The notes: generated from the letters alone by a model not told the origin. A DNA stretch of 64,000 nt from Macrosoma leucophasiata (GCA_036365455.1 JAWQUS010000003.1:1198001-1262000); one strand, 5' to 3'. Counted from the stretch's first letter, positions 32,325 through 42,770 are shown. Numbers and translations: made by a program.

Positions 32325-32455
32325 CAAAATATTTTAGGGATCGCAGCGCGTTGGCTACACCCCTGGCGTTGCAAATGTTCATAGGCGACGGTAACCACTT
32401 TCCATTAGGTGGCCGGTCTGCTTATCTGTTAATCGAATGGAAAAAAAAAAATTGG
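32325..32455 (+). mobile_element. retroelement 3' end with A tail
   Basis: CGCGCAAAATATTTTAGGGA, GGCGTTGCAAATGTTCATAG, GCGACGGTAACCACTTTCC, GTGGCCGGTCTGCTTATCTG, then an A-run. It resembles a module common at the ends of lepidopteran SINE/LINE copies (recall, not checked). Confidence 0.45.
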
Positions 32456-32582
32456 CCCATTCATCTCCAAGTTCAGTAGTGGAACACGGAACAAGCGGAG
32501 CACGTGTAGACCCCACCCAACAAATAATTTCGCAATAGCCAAAACCTGTAAAATTTAATTTAAAAAAGACCTAGATTTTTCT

Positions 32583-32800
32583 ATCTGCCGCTAAATGGTG
32601 GTGTTCTTTCTATCTGCCGCCAGGGCTATCGTGTAATAACTATCACAGAGACAAAACAACTAAGGTCTCAGGTGTGGCAAAGGCAGGGTTGCATCATTTT
32701 GGCCTTTGGCCTTTGTGAGGGTGAGTGCAACTTATAGACAGGCGGCAGTCATCACTTAACACCAATGTGAACTGCATGCTTGTTTGCTACTTTATAATAT
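32583..32800 (+). mobile_element. SINE S1, rearranged
   Basis: CTGCCGCTAAATGGTGGTGT appears twice in part (32583 and 32612), then ATCACAGAGACAAAACAAC, GCAGTCATCACTTAACACC and TGCTTGTTTGCTAC. Confidence 0.6.
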
Positions 32801-33502
32801 AAAATATAAAACTTGGTACGTTAAAACCACAATACACGAGACTGTAACCAAGATTAAAGTTCAACGCATATTGACAGTTTGTAAATAGAACACAAACACA
32901 GACTAATGCTTCCACAGAAGCCGCTTTCAATTGTCTCCTCTGGTTTAGACGAATAGCAATAGGGTGAAAGCTATTTTGCTGAATTTGCGTTTGTTTATAT
33001 ATGAGACAGTATTTTGTTTCGATTGCTTTTGAACATTCTATTGTGATGAAACAAAAACAAAATATCTACTTTCAATAAATGGAATAGTAATTTACTGAGA
33101 GCGAAACATCTTAAGCGTAAAACATCAGTGAGTAAAATGCGCCCCTGTATTTATAGGCATAGTAATACTAATACACATAAATATTGAAATTGTGTACTTT
33201 TTACTCTCCAGGTGGTGATCGATAGAAGAATCTCGAGGGCGTTCTACGCCCTCGACCTTTGCATGTTTGTCGACCCGATTACCCCAGCGGTGTGTGGCAA
33301 TTCTAGAAGTCGCGGGTCTGCTATCTAACAATTTTGTGATTATTGTAACCTGACGAGTATAACAAATAATATCTGATAGATTTATTAAATAGAATGTCGT
33401 GATATAACAGTGGATAGAAAATATCATGAATGCCTTGGAGAAAAGGATGCCCTATTTTAGCTCGACTTACCGAAGGCACTTTAGAAATTAAAGAAAAATT
33501 TG

Positions 33503-33574
33503 ACTTCGGGCAGGAATCGAACCTGCGACCTCAGGATAACCAGTCCAGCCGCTTTACCACTAAGCTACCGAAGT
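33503..33574 (-). other. tRNA-like module (GACTTCGG type)
   Basis: On minus: acceptor ACTTCGG/CCGAAGT (7 of 7), D stem GCTT/AAGC, T stem GCAGG/CCTGC with loop TTCGATT. The anticodon arm CTGGA/TCCTG is imperfect with loop CTGGTTA. Tail-like sequence (AAGAAAAATTTG) on its 3' side links it to T1. tRNA-derived, probably not a functional tRNA gene. Confidence 0.65.
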
Positions 33575-33610
33575 CCCACACCGATGCGTCAAATTTTGCT
33601 TTCCCTTTTT

Positions 33611-34569
33611 GATTTTTAACCGATTTAGGGTCGGTGACCGACATCCATTGAAAACTAATTAATAGCTGTACCTACAACCGATATGATAGACTTTGCAAAT
33701 TTTTCTTTCATTTCTAAAGTTCACTCACATGTGTTATTGCGAAAAATAATTATTACAAAAATTATCGAAGGCAATTCTGTGTCTTTAGATTTACCACTGT
33801 ACCAGAGAATATGTAATAATACTACGTATAGAATGGACACTTCGACGTTCCGCCCTATTTGCCCGCATCACTCAACCCCTTCCCCTCTTATGGGCGACGG
33901 TTGGAATTTTGTACGTGCTACACACAGGTGCGCGTGTAAATACACGTCACTGATTGATGTCTGTGTAATAAAAACCAAATTAAGCGTTTGTATGGAATTT
34001 TGGCGGAGTGTCCGCGGTGTGACTGTACTCCTGCCCCAATAAAATAAAACGAATTAGTCTGTTATCATGATTTCAAACCCATCTTTTACATTACCCTTAT
34101 AACAACTTTTACGTCATTACTCCTTTTGTTGGTTTCACCGCGAAGTCGTTCCGTTTTACGCGGGCGAGCCACAAAACGTCTGGAACGTTTACAGCTAGTG
34201 TCGCGGCTTTCACTTGCAAGGGGATAATTAATTTGAGCAGTAACCGGTTTATGTCCACTGCTGTAATTTTTACAGGTCTTTTATGTTCCCAAGTTTTTAT
34301 AGACTTGAATTTAATATTATCTGCCGCGGAGGCTTAGGAATAATGGACCACGGTCACTGATATCGTCTCAACCTAGGTTGATATTCTGACAGCTGTGACA
34401 CAGTTTATACTAGTACAGCTTTCAACGCAAACCTCTAAAAGTATAAGTTTGTTTTTATATGTATTGTTAAAAGTCTTGTATGAGGAATATTTTGTAAACT
34501 CGAATTGCTTAATAAATATATCTTTATTTTTATATTAATATTTTTAAGGTTGGATTTCATTTCAATTCA
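33611..34569. other. no supported gene
   Basis: Contains a 119-codon open frame (33683-34042, plus), the longest not explained by a repeat. Composition is mixed, no motif is recognised, and splice or polyadenylation signals do not support it. Confidence 0.3.
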
Positions 34570-35046
34570 AAAGGAGATGTTGCGAGCTCGGCTCTGGTTC
34601 GTACACGTCCTCAAAAAATAGGTAAATTAAAGAAAAGTCCGAAAAAAATACAACTAATTTATTCAAGAATATATTTTAGAGTTACAACCACATTTAATTT
34701 CAAACGATTTTATCATTTTCAACTATGTTCAACATGGCGGCGATACAGCCGACGCTTGGGATCAATCGATTTCGATAGTATTTAGAAAATATTACTTTTT
34801 TCTCCAAATAGGCACAGTATAATCAAAAAACAATTTAAAAAATGAAAATGACATCGCCCGCCATATTCGCCATGTTGGTTTGTGTTGCTATTCTAACTGC
34901 AAATAATGTTTTGTAACTGCAAACAAAGCTAAATAAGTGAAAATATGCAGTAAAAAACGTTTTTATATTGATTTTGCCTGTTTAATGATATTGTGTACAA
35001 TACATGGCCGGAGGTCCATACATTTGGACATCGCAACATCTCCTTT
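34570..35046. mobile_element. MITE M1, copy 2
   Basis: 477 bp with TIRs AAAGGAGATGTTGCGA (34570-34585) and TCGCAACATCTCCTTT (35031-35046), in opposite orientation to copy 1 at 19334-19807. The AAGGAG and GATCAATCGATTTCGATAGT blocks are conserved. Confidence 0.8.
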
Positions 35047-35079
35047 CAAAGTTAGTTTAAACTGACATTGTCAAATACA

Positions 35080-35285
35080 TATGTCACTAGTGGTCCAGTG
35101 TGCGGACCTCGCGGGCGTACGGCCCTGTGATTCCGGCACAGAGGCATAACACTTTAGGCTTCAGGTATGGTAACGCATCTGCATTTTGACCTTGGCCTTT
35201 GTGTGGGTGTCTTATAGGCTGCAGTCATCACTTAACATCAATGTGAACTGCATGCAGGTTTGCACCTCCATAACGTTACAAAAAA
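35080..35285 (+). mobile_element. SINE S1 with internal deletion
   Basis: The 5' part (CTAGTGGTCCAGTGTGCGGA, CCTCGCGGGCGTACGGCC) joins directly to GATTCCGGCACAGAGGCAT; about 80 bp including the CACCACCGC region are missing. Ends TTTGCACCTCCATAACG plus A tail. Confidence 0.7.
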
Positions 35286-35524
35286 ATTAGACCTTGTTTA
35301 GTGAGTGATGAACAGGTAAAACGTTAATCGTTTTCAATCTAATTTAGAGTTCGAGCTCAAGTTCAGCTTCAAGCTTGATTAAAACGTTGGTGAAATCCAG
35401 CCTAAGGTCAGACATCATAAGTTCAAACTAGATACTAGAAAGATACTGCTTTTACAACTAGGAACTTAACTCGACTTTTGCAATAAATTGGTTTATGACG
35501 TTCGGAGACCTCCATTCTAAGTGT

Positions 35525-35650
35525 TATAGCAATCAGGCGCTAGACGCTAAAACGACAGCGCCCGACCATTCGTGCTGCCGGGCGGTGCGTGAAGACAGCC
35601 CAACTGCACTTTAATTACGGTTGACCTACCGTCTCAACGTTTCACGGAGA
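35525..35650 (+). repeat. dispersed repeat R7
   Basis: CCATTCGTGCTGCCGGG, GTGAAGACAGCCCAACTGCA, CTTTAATTACGGTTGACC. Copies near 38615, 41690 and 42610; the hairpin at 37160 carries a similar CCAATTCGTGTCCCC core, and the right palindrome edge (38207) starts in it. Confidence 0.6.
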
Positions 35651-35714
35651 AATACATTTAAAATGTAACTACACGCCTGTAATCCTAAAGGGATAGGCAG
35701 ATGTAAATGTTGGT

Positions 35715-36175
35715 GGGGACTGGTCTGTTCTGGTTTGCAGGGGCTACATCACATTTAGTAGATAGCAGTTTATTTGCATCTATGCTATGGACGTTGACAT
35801 TATTTAATTTTTCACGATAATCTGTACTAGATTTAAGCTCTCATTTAAAAGAGCTCTTACTGAGTTTGTTGGGTAGCGGAGTTCTTCTCAGTAGTGACTG
35901 CACTTGGAACTCTGCTAAGTGAATAACATTGATCTTGACGAATAAGTTTTTCTTTTTCTTCATGTATTATCATTGAAGGAATTGAAAAAATTTATGATTA
36001 TTATGTTTTAACCAAATAGTTTAAATTTTAATTTTTAATTTACTATTAATATATGATTTTGCTTTTACTATATGTAATGGTTATTCGCTCAAGGTAGTTT
36101 ATGATTTATTGACGTTTTGAAAGTATCTGTAAAGATCTATTCGAAATAAAAATATTTTCTATTTCTATTAAATGC
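35715..36175 (+). repeat. dispersed repeat R6, plus copy
   Basis: Matches 24614-25170 in reverse, ending AAATATTTTCTATTTCTATT. Its last about 206 bp (from 35970) fall inside the left palindrome arm and so recur at 38001-38206. Confidence 0.7.
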
Positions 36176-36181
36176 ACATTC

Positions 36182-36298
36182 AAGCATACATGCAACACTC
36201 ACGATTCGCCGATTTTAGGCCATGTAACAGATGGCGAACCTATTGACATCAGGGTACATTGCCAAACTCAGAGGGTGGCATTTGGGAAACTTCCTAAA
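36182..36298 (-). mobile_element. SINE S2 body in left palindrome arm
   Basis: ATTCAAGCATACATGCAACA, ACGATTCGCCGATTTTAGGC, TTGCCAAACTCAGAGGGTGG. The mirror copy is at 37878-37994. Confidence 0.65.
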
Positions 36299-36389
36299 AA
36301 ATGTACTTATGAATATTTTTATTAAAAGTAGTCGAATAGCAATCAGACGCTAAACAATAGCAAGCGCCTTAACGCTAAACTCCTTAGCG

Positions 36390-36560
36390 CCCTAATGCAC
36401 TAGCGGTTAGCCGCGGGAGCGGGAAGCCGCGCGGCTAGCCGCTTTTACAGATAATATGCAACCGCCTGTTATTGTACGCACTATACATAACAGGCGGTTG
36501 CATATTAAACAGTAACCGCGCGGCTACCCGCTCCCGCGGCTAACCGTTAGTGCGTTAGGG
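36390..36560. mobile_element. hairpin MITE inside left arm
   Basis: Ends CCCTAATGCACTAGCGGTTA and TAACCGTTAGTGCGTTAGGG are inverted repeats. The centre holds a 20-bp perfect inverted repeat (36453-36472 with 36487-36506). The mirror copy is at 37616-37786. A related piece sits at 6515-6580 inside the foldback element. Confidence 0.7.
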
Positions 36561-36826
36561 GGCTTATTGCCATCGTGTCAGTCGAAAGATATCCACTACC
36601 GGACCAAAGCCTCCCCAAAAGGGGGATATGCGAATTGGCGATCGCAGTGGCGGTAGTGTTATCGCAGGTCGCTGCTGCCCATTTTGCGTTATCGGACTTA
36701 CTACCACCCCACTGGAACGATTTGACTGCAATTTCTCGGTTCACTGCCTGCACTAGCGGAAGAATTATTTCCACACTCTACCGCTAGTGTAAGGTCGTCG
36801 CGTCCCAACGCCGACGCAGATCTAAA

Positions 36827-37090
36827 TCTATATATATATATATAAATCAATTGCTGTTCGTTAGTCTCGCTAAAACTCGAGAAAGGCTGGACCGTATTTG
36901 GCTAATTTTTGTATTGAATCACTTTTGGAAGTCCAGTTTAAAGGTAAGAAAATATGATGAAATTGAAGGTAAATAGTAAAAACCACAATTTTATTTTACC
37001 ATACAAATAGTAATAAATAAACGTATATGTATATCAAACCTTTGACACATTATTTCATTCACGCAATACGAAGTTTGCCGGGTCAGCTAG
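36827..37090 (+). mobile_element. non-autonomous Helitron-like element
   Basis: A(36826)-TCTATATATATATATATAAA ... AGTTTGCCGGGTCAG-CTAG(37090)-T. 264 bp with both termini and an A/T target. Only its first 137 bases lie in the palindrome arm; the rest is spacer. Confidence 0.8.
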
Positions 37091-37159
37091 TATAACATAA
37101 AAATAAAGCCCAATAGCAATCAAACGCCGAAAATAGCGCTGTATCGCAGGCCAGCACCC

Positions 37160-37202
37160 GCCAATTCGTGTCCCCGGGGTTCACCCGGGGACACGAATTG
37201 GC
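37160..37202. repeat. 19-bp GC-rich hairpin in the palindrome spacer
   Basis: Arms 37160-37178 (GCCAATTCGTGTCCCCGGG) and 37184-37202, loop GTTCA. Its centre (37181) is not the palindrome centre. Confidence 0.85.
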
Positions 37203-37212
37203 ATTTCATCAT

Positions 37213-37350
37213 ATTTCATCATATTTTCTTACCTTTAAACTGGACTTCCAAAAGTGATTCAATACAAAAATTAGCCAAATACGGTCCAGCCTTTCTCGAG
37301 TTTTAGCGAGACTAACGAACAGCAATTGATTTATATATATATATATAGAT
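37213..37350 (-). mobile_element. truncated Helitron-like copy (mirror)
   Basis: Mirror of 36827-36963: it keeps the TCTATATATA start (at the right) and breaks at the inner palindrome edge, so its 3' half and CTAG end are absent. Confidence 0.75.
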
Positions 37351-38206
37351 TTAGATCTGCGTCGGCGTTGGGACGCGACGACCTTACACTAGCGGTAGAG
37401 TGTGGAAATAATTCTTCCGCTAGTGCAGGCAGTGAACCGAGAAATTGCAGTCAAATCGTTCCAGTGGGGTGGTAGTAAGTCCGATAACGCAAAATGGGCA
37501 GCAGCGACCTGCGATAACACTACCGCCACTGCGATCGCCAATTCGCATATCCCCCTTTTGGGGAGGCTTTGGTCCGGTAGTGGATATCTTTCGACTGACA
37601 CGATGGCAATAAGCCCCCTAACGCACTAACGGTTAGCCGCGGGAGCGGGTAGCCGCGCGGTTACTGTTTAATATGCAACCGCCTGTTATGTATAGTGCGT
37701 ACAATAACAGGCGGTTGCATATTATCTGTAAAAGCGGCTAGCCGCGCGGCTTCCCGCTCCCGCGGCTAACCGCTAGTGCATTAGGGCGCTAAGGAGTTTA
37801 GCGTTAAGGCGCTTGCTATTGTTTAGCGTCTGATTGCTATTCGACTACTTTTAATAAAAATATTCATAAGTACATTTTTTAGGAAGTTTCCCAAATGCCA
37901 CCCTCTGAGTTTGGCAATGTACCCTGATGTCAATAGGTTCGCCATCTGTTACATGGCCTAAAATCGGCGAATCGTGAGTGTTGCATGTATGCTTGAATGT
38001 GCATTTAATAGAAATAGAAAATATTTTTATTTCGAATAGATCTTTACAGATACTTTCAAAACGTCAATAAATCATAAACTACCTTGAGCGAATAACCATT
38101 ACATATAGTAAAAGCAAAATCATATATTAATAGTAAATTAAAAATTAAAATTTAAACTATTTGGTTAAAACATAATAATCATAAATTTTTTCAATTCCTT
38201 CAATGA

Positions 38207-38908
38207 AGACAGCCCAACTGAACTTCAATTACGGACTGACCTACGGCCGCGACATCTCAAAGAAATTAATTTGGATGGTCTAAAATTAATTCAAGCTTTG
38301 GAACATAACTTTTCAACCGTACATAAGTTGTTTTCAAGTTAAACATCCGATAAGAGCTTGTACAATTGAGTTTAATGAATCTCCAGAGTTTGGAAATGTG
38401 CCCGATAAGCGGGCGATAAGGGCTTCTAGAATTAATTAATTGCCGTGTTATGAACGAAAATCAATAGCCTGAGAATAAATAAAGGCACGTATAGGGACAG
38501 TTTGTCCGATTTACAAGAAGTATGTAGAAGATATTACGGAATAGGTACATATTTTCTCATATTATGCGATAAGAATTGAAGTAAACCAATGAATGGAATA
38601 GAATTTTGAGGTCAAAACGACGCCGCGGCACAGACCAGCGCCCACCCATTCGTGCTCCCGACAGGAAAGCGACTCCGGTGTGGAACACAATTACACTTTT
38701 ATTTACAAACTGACCTACCATCGCCGTCTTTTTAGTGAACCATCACACCATACGCAGACTCAAAACTAAAGTGTAGGTAAAGGGACAGACCAAATAGCAA
38801 GACTGACAGAGGACCCTTGAATTAAAAGGAGACATTTATGGCAAGTTCCAATTGGGAAACACTACAGAAGGGATGGTACTACCAAAATATCTGATAACAC
38901 AATAAAAA
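38207..38908. other. spacer with R7 fragments
   Basis: Begins inside R7-like sequence (AGACAGCCCAACTGAACTTC). Another R7 piece is at about 38615-38730. No gene seen. Confidence 0.45.
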
Positions 38909-39347
38909 TAACTACGTTAAGAAATCCGACTTCAAATCTAAAAAGTAAAAAATAATACAGCTATAATATTAATAATATACTACCTATTATTTATATGTGT
39001 TATTTACTAATAGGATTGAAGTCGCTGCCAAGCCTTAAACAAATAATTATATTTTAATCACTTAAATATGAATACAAGCAAATTAATACAATGAACAAAA
39101 CGTAACCGTGGGTGTTTGCATGTATGCTAGAATGCATGCATTTACCTCTGCCTACCCCTTCGGGGATTACAGGCATGAAGTTATGTTTTAATACAATGAA
39201 ATGCCTACTTTACTGATTTTGGCTTGGCACCGACTTCAATCCTATTAGTAAATAACACATATAAATAATAGGTAGTATATAATTAATATTCAATCTGTAT
39301 TATTTTTTTCTTTTTAGATTTGAAGTCGGTTTTTCTTAACGTAGTTA
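38909..39347 (+). mobile_element. foldback of the 7.9-kb type, copy 2
   Basis: Starts TAACTACGTTAAGAAATCCG and ends GGTTTTTCTTAACGTAGTTA; arms of about 125 bp around a centre with an S2 fragment (39093-39182) at the same place as in copy 1. Right-flanking sequence also matches copy 1. Confidence 0.7.
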
Positions 39348-39909
39348 TTTTTATTTCATACTTTTTAGTTTATTGCTGCATTGTCAATAAGATAAATGTT
39401 CACATCTGTTAAATTTATAAAATCTGACTCTTTTAACTTCGTGACAATAAGATAGATACATAATTTAAACTGTTTACATGTGTCGATACAAAATTATTAC
39501 ACGACTATACGAAATCAATGAAAAAAAATATTGATTTTTGGGGAAAGTAATCATGGACTGTTAACTCTATGCATTTATCCACGAAGGAGTAAATAAGCTG
39601 TGTTGTGTCGTCGATGAGTAAATATTTCATTGTCACTTGTTCTTCTTCTTTATTTAAATTAATGGCTACTACCCAAGACTAAGGGTAATTCTGCCAGAAT
39701 CCAGTAATTGGAGACGCACAGTTAAATACAAATAAAATAAATAAATAAAATTGATCGGTGAACTAGAAGACTGTCTGGTGATGAATAAAATTATATCCTC
39801 TGATGGTACCTACAACAAAAACAAAGACAATCACTATAGTTAGACGATAGTATAGACAAAGAACAGTGTTATAACTATAAAAAAAGGGGATTAAATTCTA
39901 ATATTATTA

Positions 39910-41175
39910 GGTTGGGGAAAAAGTTTCTTCGCATTTTTTTAAGATAATTCAAAACATTTTTTAATATAGTTTATTTAAATTTAACTAAAGTATGTATGTA
40001 CCATTTTGTTCGATAACCTTTTGCCATCTTGTAGGTAGGGACATGATCCCATTGCTATAAAAATTTTGGGACTTCTCATCAAAATACCGCGACAAGTGGA
40101 TTTGGCAGTCCTCTCGTGATGTTAACCTAACATTGCATAAAGAATTCTGAAGAGACCGAAACTGGTGGAAATCTGAAGGTGCAAGGTTAGGACTATACGG
40201 CGGATGCATTAACACCTCCCAGCCAAACTCTCTTAATTTTTGCTGAGTGGCTATAGATGTGTGAGGTCTAGCGTTATCATGATGAAACACCACACCCCTT
40301 CTGTTCATCAATTCCGGCCGCTTTCTCTCAACTTCTTGCTTTAATCTCATCAGTTGTTCGCAGTAGAGTTCAGAATCGATAGTCCTGCCTGGTGGTAATA
40401 GCTCATAATGAATAATGCCCTTCCAATCCCACCATACACACAACATCACCTTATTGCGAGTTAACCCGGGTTTCGCCACAGTCTGTGAAGCCTGACCGGC
40501 CTTTGACCACGACCTTTTTCGCACATTCTTGTCGTACGTGATCCACTTTTCATCACCAGTTATCAGCTTCTTCAATAATGATTCGGTTTCATTACGTCGT
40601 AATAAAGAATCACAAATGCGTACACGGTTCATTAGGTTTCTTTCAGTGAGCTCATGAGGTACCCAAATATCGAGCTTTTTTTGTACCCAGCTTTTTTCAA
40701 ATGCGCCAAAACTGTTTTGTGATCAATTCTCAGTTCTTCAGCTACATCGTAACTACTGATATGTCGATCTTGCTCCACTTTTTCAAAAATGGCATCCATT
40801 TTATCCGTAATAGGGCGACCAGAGCGAGGTGCATCTTTGACATCAAAATTGCCGGATTGAAAACGCTTAAACCAAATTTGAGCTACTCTCACAGACACTG
40901 CACTAGGTCCATAAACATCGCAAATTTTTTTCGCTGCTTACGTTGCATTTTTACCTTTTTTGTAGTAAAATTTTAAAATGTATCGAATTTCTTCATTAGA
41001 GACAGTACGAAAAACAAATGAAAATCATCATTTGCCTATTTTGAATTTGGAATTATGTTCTTCCAAATTTTAACTTTCAATGATACCAAAACCAGCCAGA
41101 TACAAATACTACAGCCAAAGAGATTTTATTACAAGTTCATACATACTATAGTGCGAAAAGACTTTTTCCCCAACC
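39910..41175 (-). mobile_element. mariner element, nearly intact
   Basis: 1266 bp between TA dinucleotides (39908-39909 and 41176-41177). Termini GGTTGGGGAAAAAGTTTCTT and AAGACTTTTTCCCCAACC. Full mariner length. Same family as the deleted copy at 12224-12739. Confidence 0.9.
39985..41010 (-). pseudogene. mariner transposase, two or more lesions
   Basis: A DD34D mariner transposase. N-terminal helix-turn-helix: IWFKRFQSGNFDVKDAPRSG and ISSYDVAEELRIDHKT. Catalytic part (215-codon frame 39985-40632): Asp27 in TGDEKW, Asp119 in HHDNARPH, Asp154 in LAPSDFH, with exactly 34 residues between the last two. Lesions: TAA at 40938-40940 where the family has a sense codon, and a one-base gain in an A-run (minus strand, 40676-40682) that breaks the frame between the DNA-binding and catalytic parts. 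I see no clear initiation codon in frame. All three catalytic residues are kept, so inactivation looks recent. Confidence 0.88.
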
Positions 41176-41249
41176 TATTATTTACACGTATACATTTAGC
41201 TAATCTATATACAAAAGGTGAAGTTACTAAATTACACTTGTCACTTGTT

Positions 41250-41560
41250 GTCATGCGCATAAGGACTATCTAAGACGTCAGTGGATTCAACGCATTGTTA
41301 TGACAACACGCTGTCTAATCTTATTCCTTTAGTTTGAGGTGAAAGTAAGTAAAAAATGCTCATAAAATAAAAACTAATGGGCCTACCTGAATAAATTTTT
41401 TATGGGACCAATTCGAAACTATTCCGCATCAAACACAACTAAGAATTACGTAAATCGGTCCAGAAATCTCGTGGAAATTGGCGTACATACATAAAAAAAA
41501 AATTCGGCCGAATTGAGAACCTTCTCGTTTTTTTTAACTCGGTTATAAAGCCCATGACAT
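41250..41560 (+). repeat. right part of the 7.9-kb block, copy 2
   Basis: TGTCATGCGCATAAGGACTA through AACCTTCTCGTTTTTTTTAA matches 8558-8872, resuming after the nested insertion. Confidence 0.7.
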
Positions 41561-41689
41561 GACATGTGAACAAGGTATTTTATTATATCCTTCTACTTAG
41601 CGGGCAATAAATTCGGTAAATCAGTGAGGGCAACGTCCTCAAACTCAACCTGCTCGTATTATCAGAAAACAATCAAAGTTAAAAGACTG

Positions 41690-41830
41690 CCGGAATAGCA
41701 AGCAGACGCTCAAATGAACTATCCCGGGATATCCCGCCCATTCGTGCTCCCGGGATCGTGAAGACAGTTAAACTGCACTTTAATTACCAACTGGCCCACC
41801 ATTACGCCGTCTCGAAGCTGTAGCTAAGAA
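41690..41830 (+). repeat. dispersed repeat R7
   Basis: GGAATAGCAAGCAGACGCTC, CCATTCGTGCTCCCGGGATC, GTGAAGACAGTTAAACTGCA, ATTACGCCGTCTCGAAGC. Confidence 0.6.
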
Positions 41831-41974
41831 AACAAGTTGTACAGTCTCCAATTAGTTCAAGTTTATGTCATGATTCCGTATCATACATAAGTTGATCAAT
41901 AAGACAGTAAAAATCGAGTGTTTTCCACATTAAATATTTTTCTAAAAACTGATAGGGGGCGATTAAAAAAGAGT

Positions 41975-42010
41975 AAAGGAAACCTAAAAAATAATTTTTA
42001 GGTTTCCTTT
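41975..42010. repeat. 16-bp perfect hairpin
   Basis: Arms 41975-41990 (AAAGGAAACCTAAAAA) and 41995-42010 with loop ATAA. Confidence 0.75.
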
Positions 42011-42146
42011 TAAACTTTGCAGTACTTGAAGCCCAAGCTGTGTGTGTGAATTTTCTGCTCGGTATTACCATTATAAACCATTTAGCTGTTAATAAATTTC
42101 GGTAATTAGTCATTAGGTCTGACCCGCCAAAGCAAACAAGATTTTT

Positions 42147-42429
42147 TTTTAATGTTATAAAAGTGGCAAACAAGCGTGCAGTTCACATTGATGTTAAATG
42201 ATGACTGCAGCCTATAGACACCCACACAATGACCAGAGGTCAAAATGCAGATGCGCTGCCACTCCTGAGGCATTAGGTGTTATGCCTCTGAGCAGAAAAT
42301 TACAGAGCCGTACATTACCACCTGACCGGAACACGATAGTGCTGAACACTACCGTTTAGCGGCAAGTATATTAGGTAATACGGTGGTGCCTACGCCCGCG
42401 AGCTCCGTCACTGGAGCTCTCACCAGTAA
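42147..42429 (-). mobile_element. SINE-like S1, near full length
   Basis: T-run, then AAAAGTGGCAAACAAGCGTG ... CTGGAGCTCTCACCAGT. Directly abuts a plus-strand S1 fragment. Confidence 0.8.
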
Positions 42430-42595
42430 AGAAAGAATGGCTCCGTAATAACTATGTATCACAGAAACATAACAACTAAGGTCCCAGGGGTGGCAACGCA
42501 TCTGCATTATGACGCCTGGTTTTTGTGAAGATGTCAATAGCCTGTTATCATCCATTGCTGTTGAAACTGCACGCCTATTTGCCACCTTCTTTACA
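42430..42595 (+). mobile_element. SINE S1 3' half
   Basis: GGCTCCGTAATAACTATGTA, GGGGTGGCAACGCATCTGCA, ATTTGCCACCTT. 5' truncated and in head-to-head contact with 42147-42429. Confidence 0.65.
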
Positions 42596-42609
42596 GAGAG
42601 CAGAAGATA

Positions 42610-42770
42610 AAAAGCAGACCGGAATAGCAAGTAGACGCTAACACAGTCGCGTTAGCGTCTCATCTCGGACCCATTCGTGCTCCCGAAGTCGTGAAGACAG
42701 TGAAACTGCACTTTAATTACCGACTGACCCGCCATTACGCCGTCTCAAAGCCGCAGCTGAGAAATTAAGT
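42610..42770 (+). repeat. dispersed repeat R7
   Basis: GGAATAGCAAGTAGACGCTA, CCATTCGTGCTCCCGAAGTC, GTGAAGACAGTGAAACTGCA, TTACGCCGTCTCAAAGCC. The closest copy is 41690-41830. Confidence 0.65.

Larger units (their letters stand above)
35970..38206. repeat. 994-bp inverted duplication (palindrome)
   Basis: Left arm 35970-36963 and right arm 37213-38206 mirror each other about 37088. Every position I compared obeys x + y = 74176, so there are no indels, and open frames of 70 and 75 codons have identical translations in both arms. Spacer 249 bp. The arms contain, outside to inside: end of R6, an S2 fragment, a nested hairpin MITE, the 'ccgaaagatatccac' module and part of a Helitron-like element. 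Because the arms are a mosaic of unrelated repeats, this is a segmental inverted duplication, not one transposon's TIRs. An assembly artefact remains possible. Confidence 0.85.
39642..41239. mobile_element. 1.6-kb nested insertion with 10-bp TSD
   Basis: GTCACTTGTT at 39632-39641 and 41240-41249 bounds an insertion absent from the equivalent site at 8540-8560. Removing the mariner (39910-41175) leaves about 330 bp of an unclassified element (starts CTTCTTCTTTATTTAAATTA, ends AAATTACACTT). Confidence 0.75.

Noticed and set aside
33211..33330. Coding exon after a pyrimidine-rich acceptor (TACTCTCCAG)
   Set aside because: The right half (CCAGCGGTGTGTGGCAATTC, TCGCGGGT) resembles the tRNA-like head of SINE S3, and the frame ends in a stop soon after.
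33683..34042. 119-codon open frame as a gene
   Set aside because: No recognisable domain, AT-rich codons at both ends, no splice or polyadenylation support; left as unassigned.
36547..37629. Two pairs of identical 70- and 75-codon proteins as duplicated genes
   Set aside because: They are mirror images produced by the 994-bp palindrome, overlap each other on opposite strands, and cross a repeat module also seen at 15620-15715.
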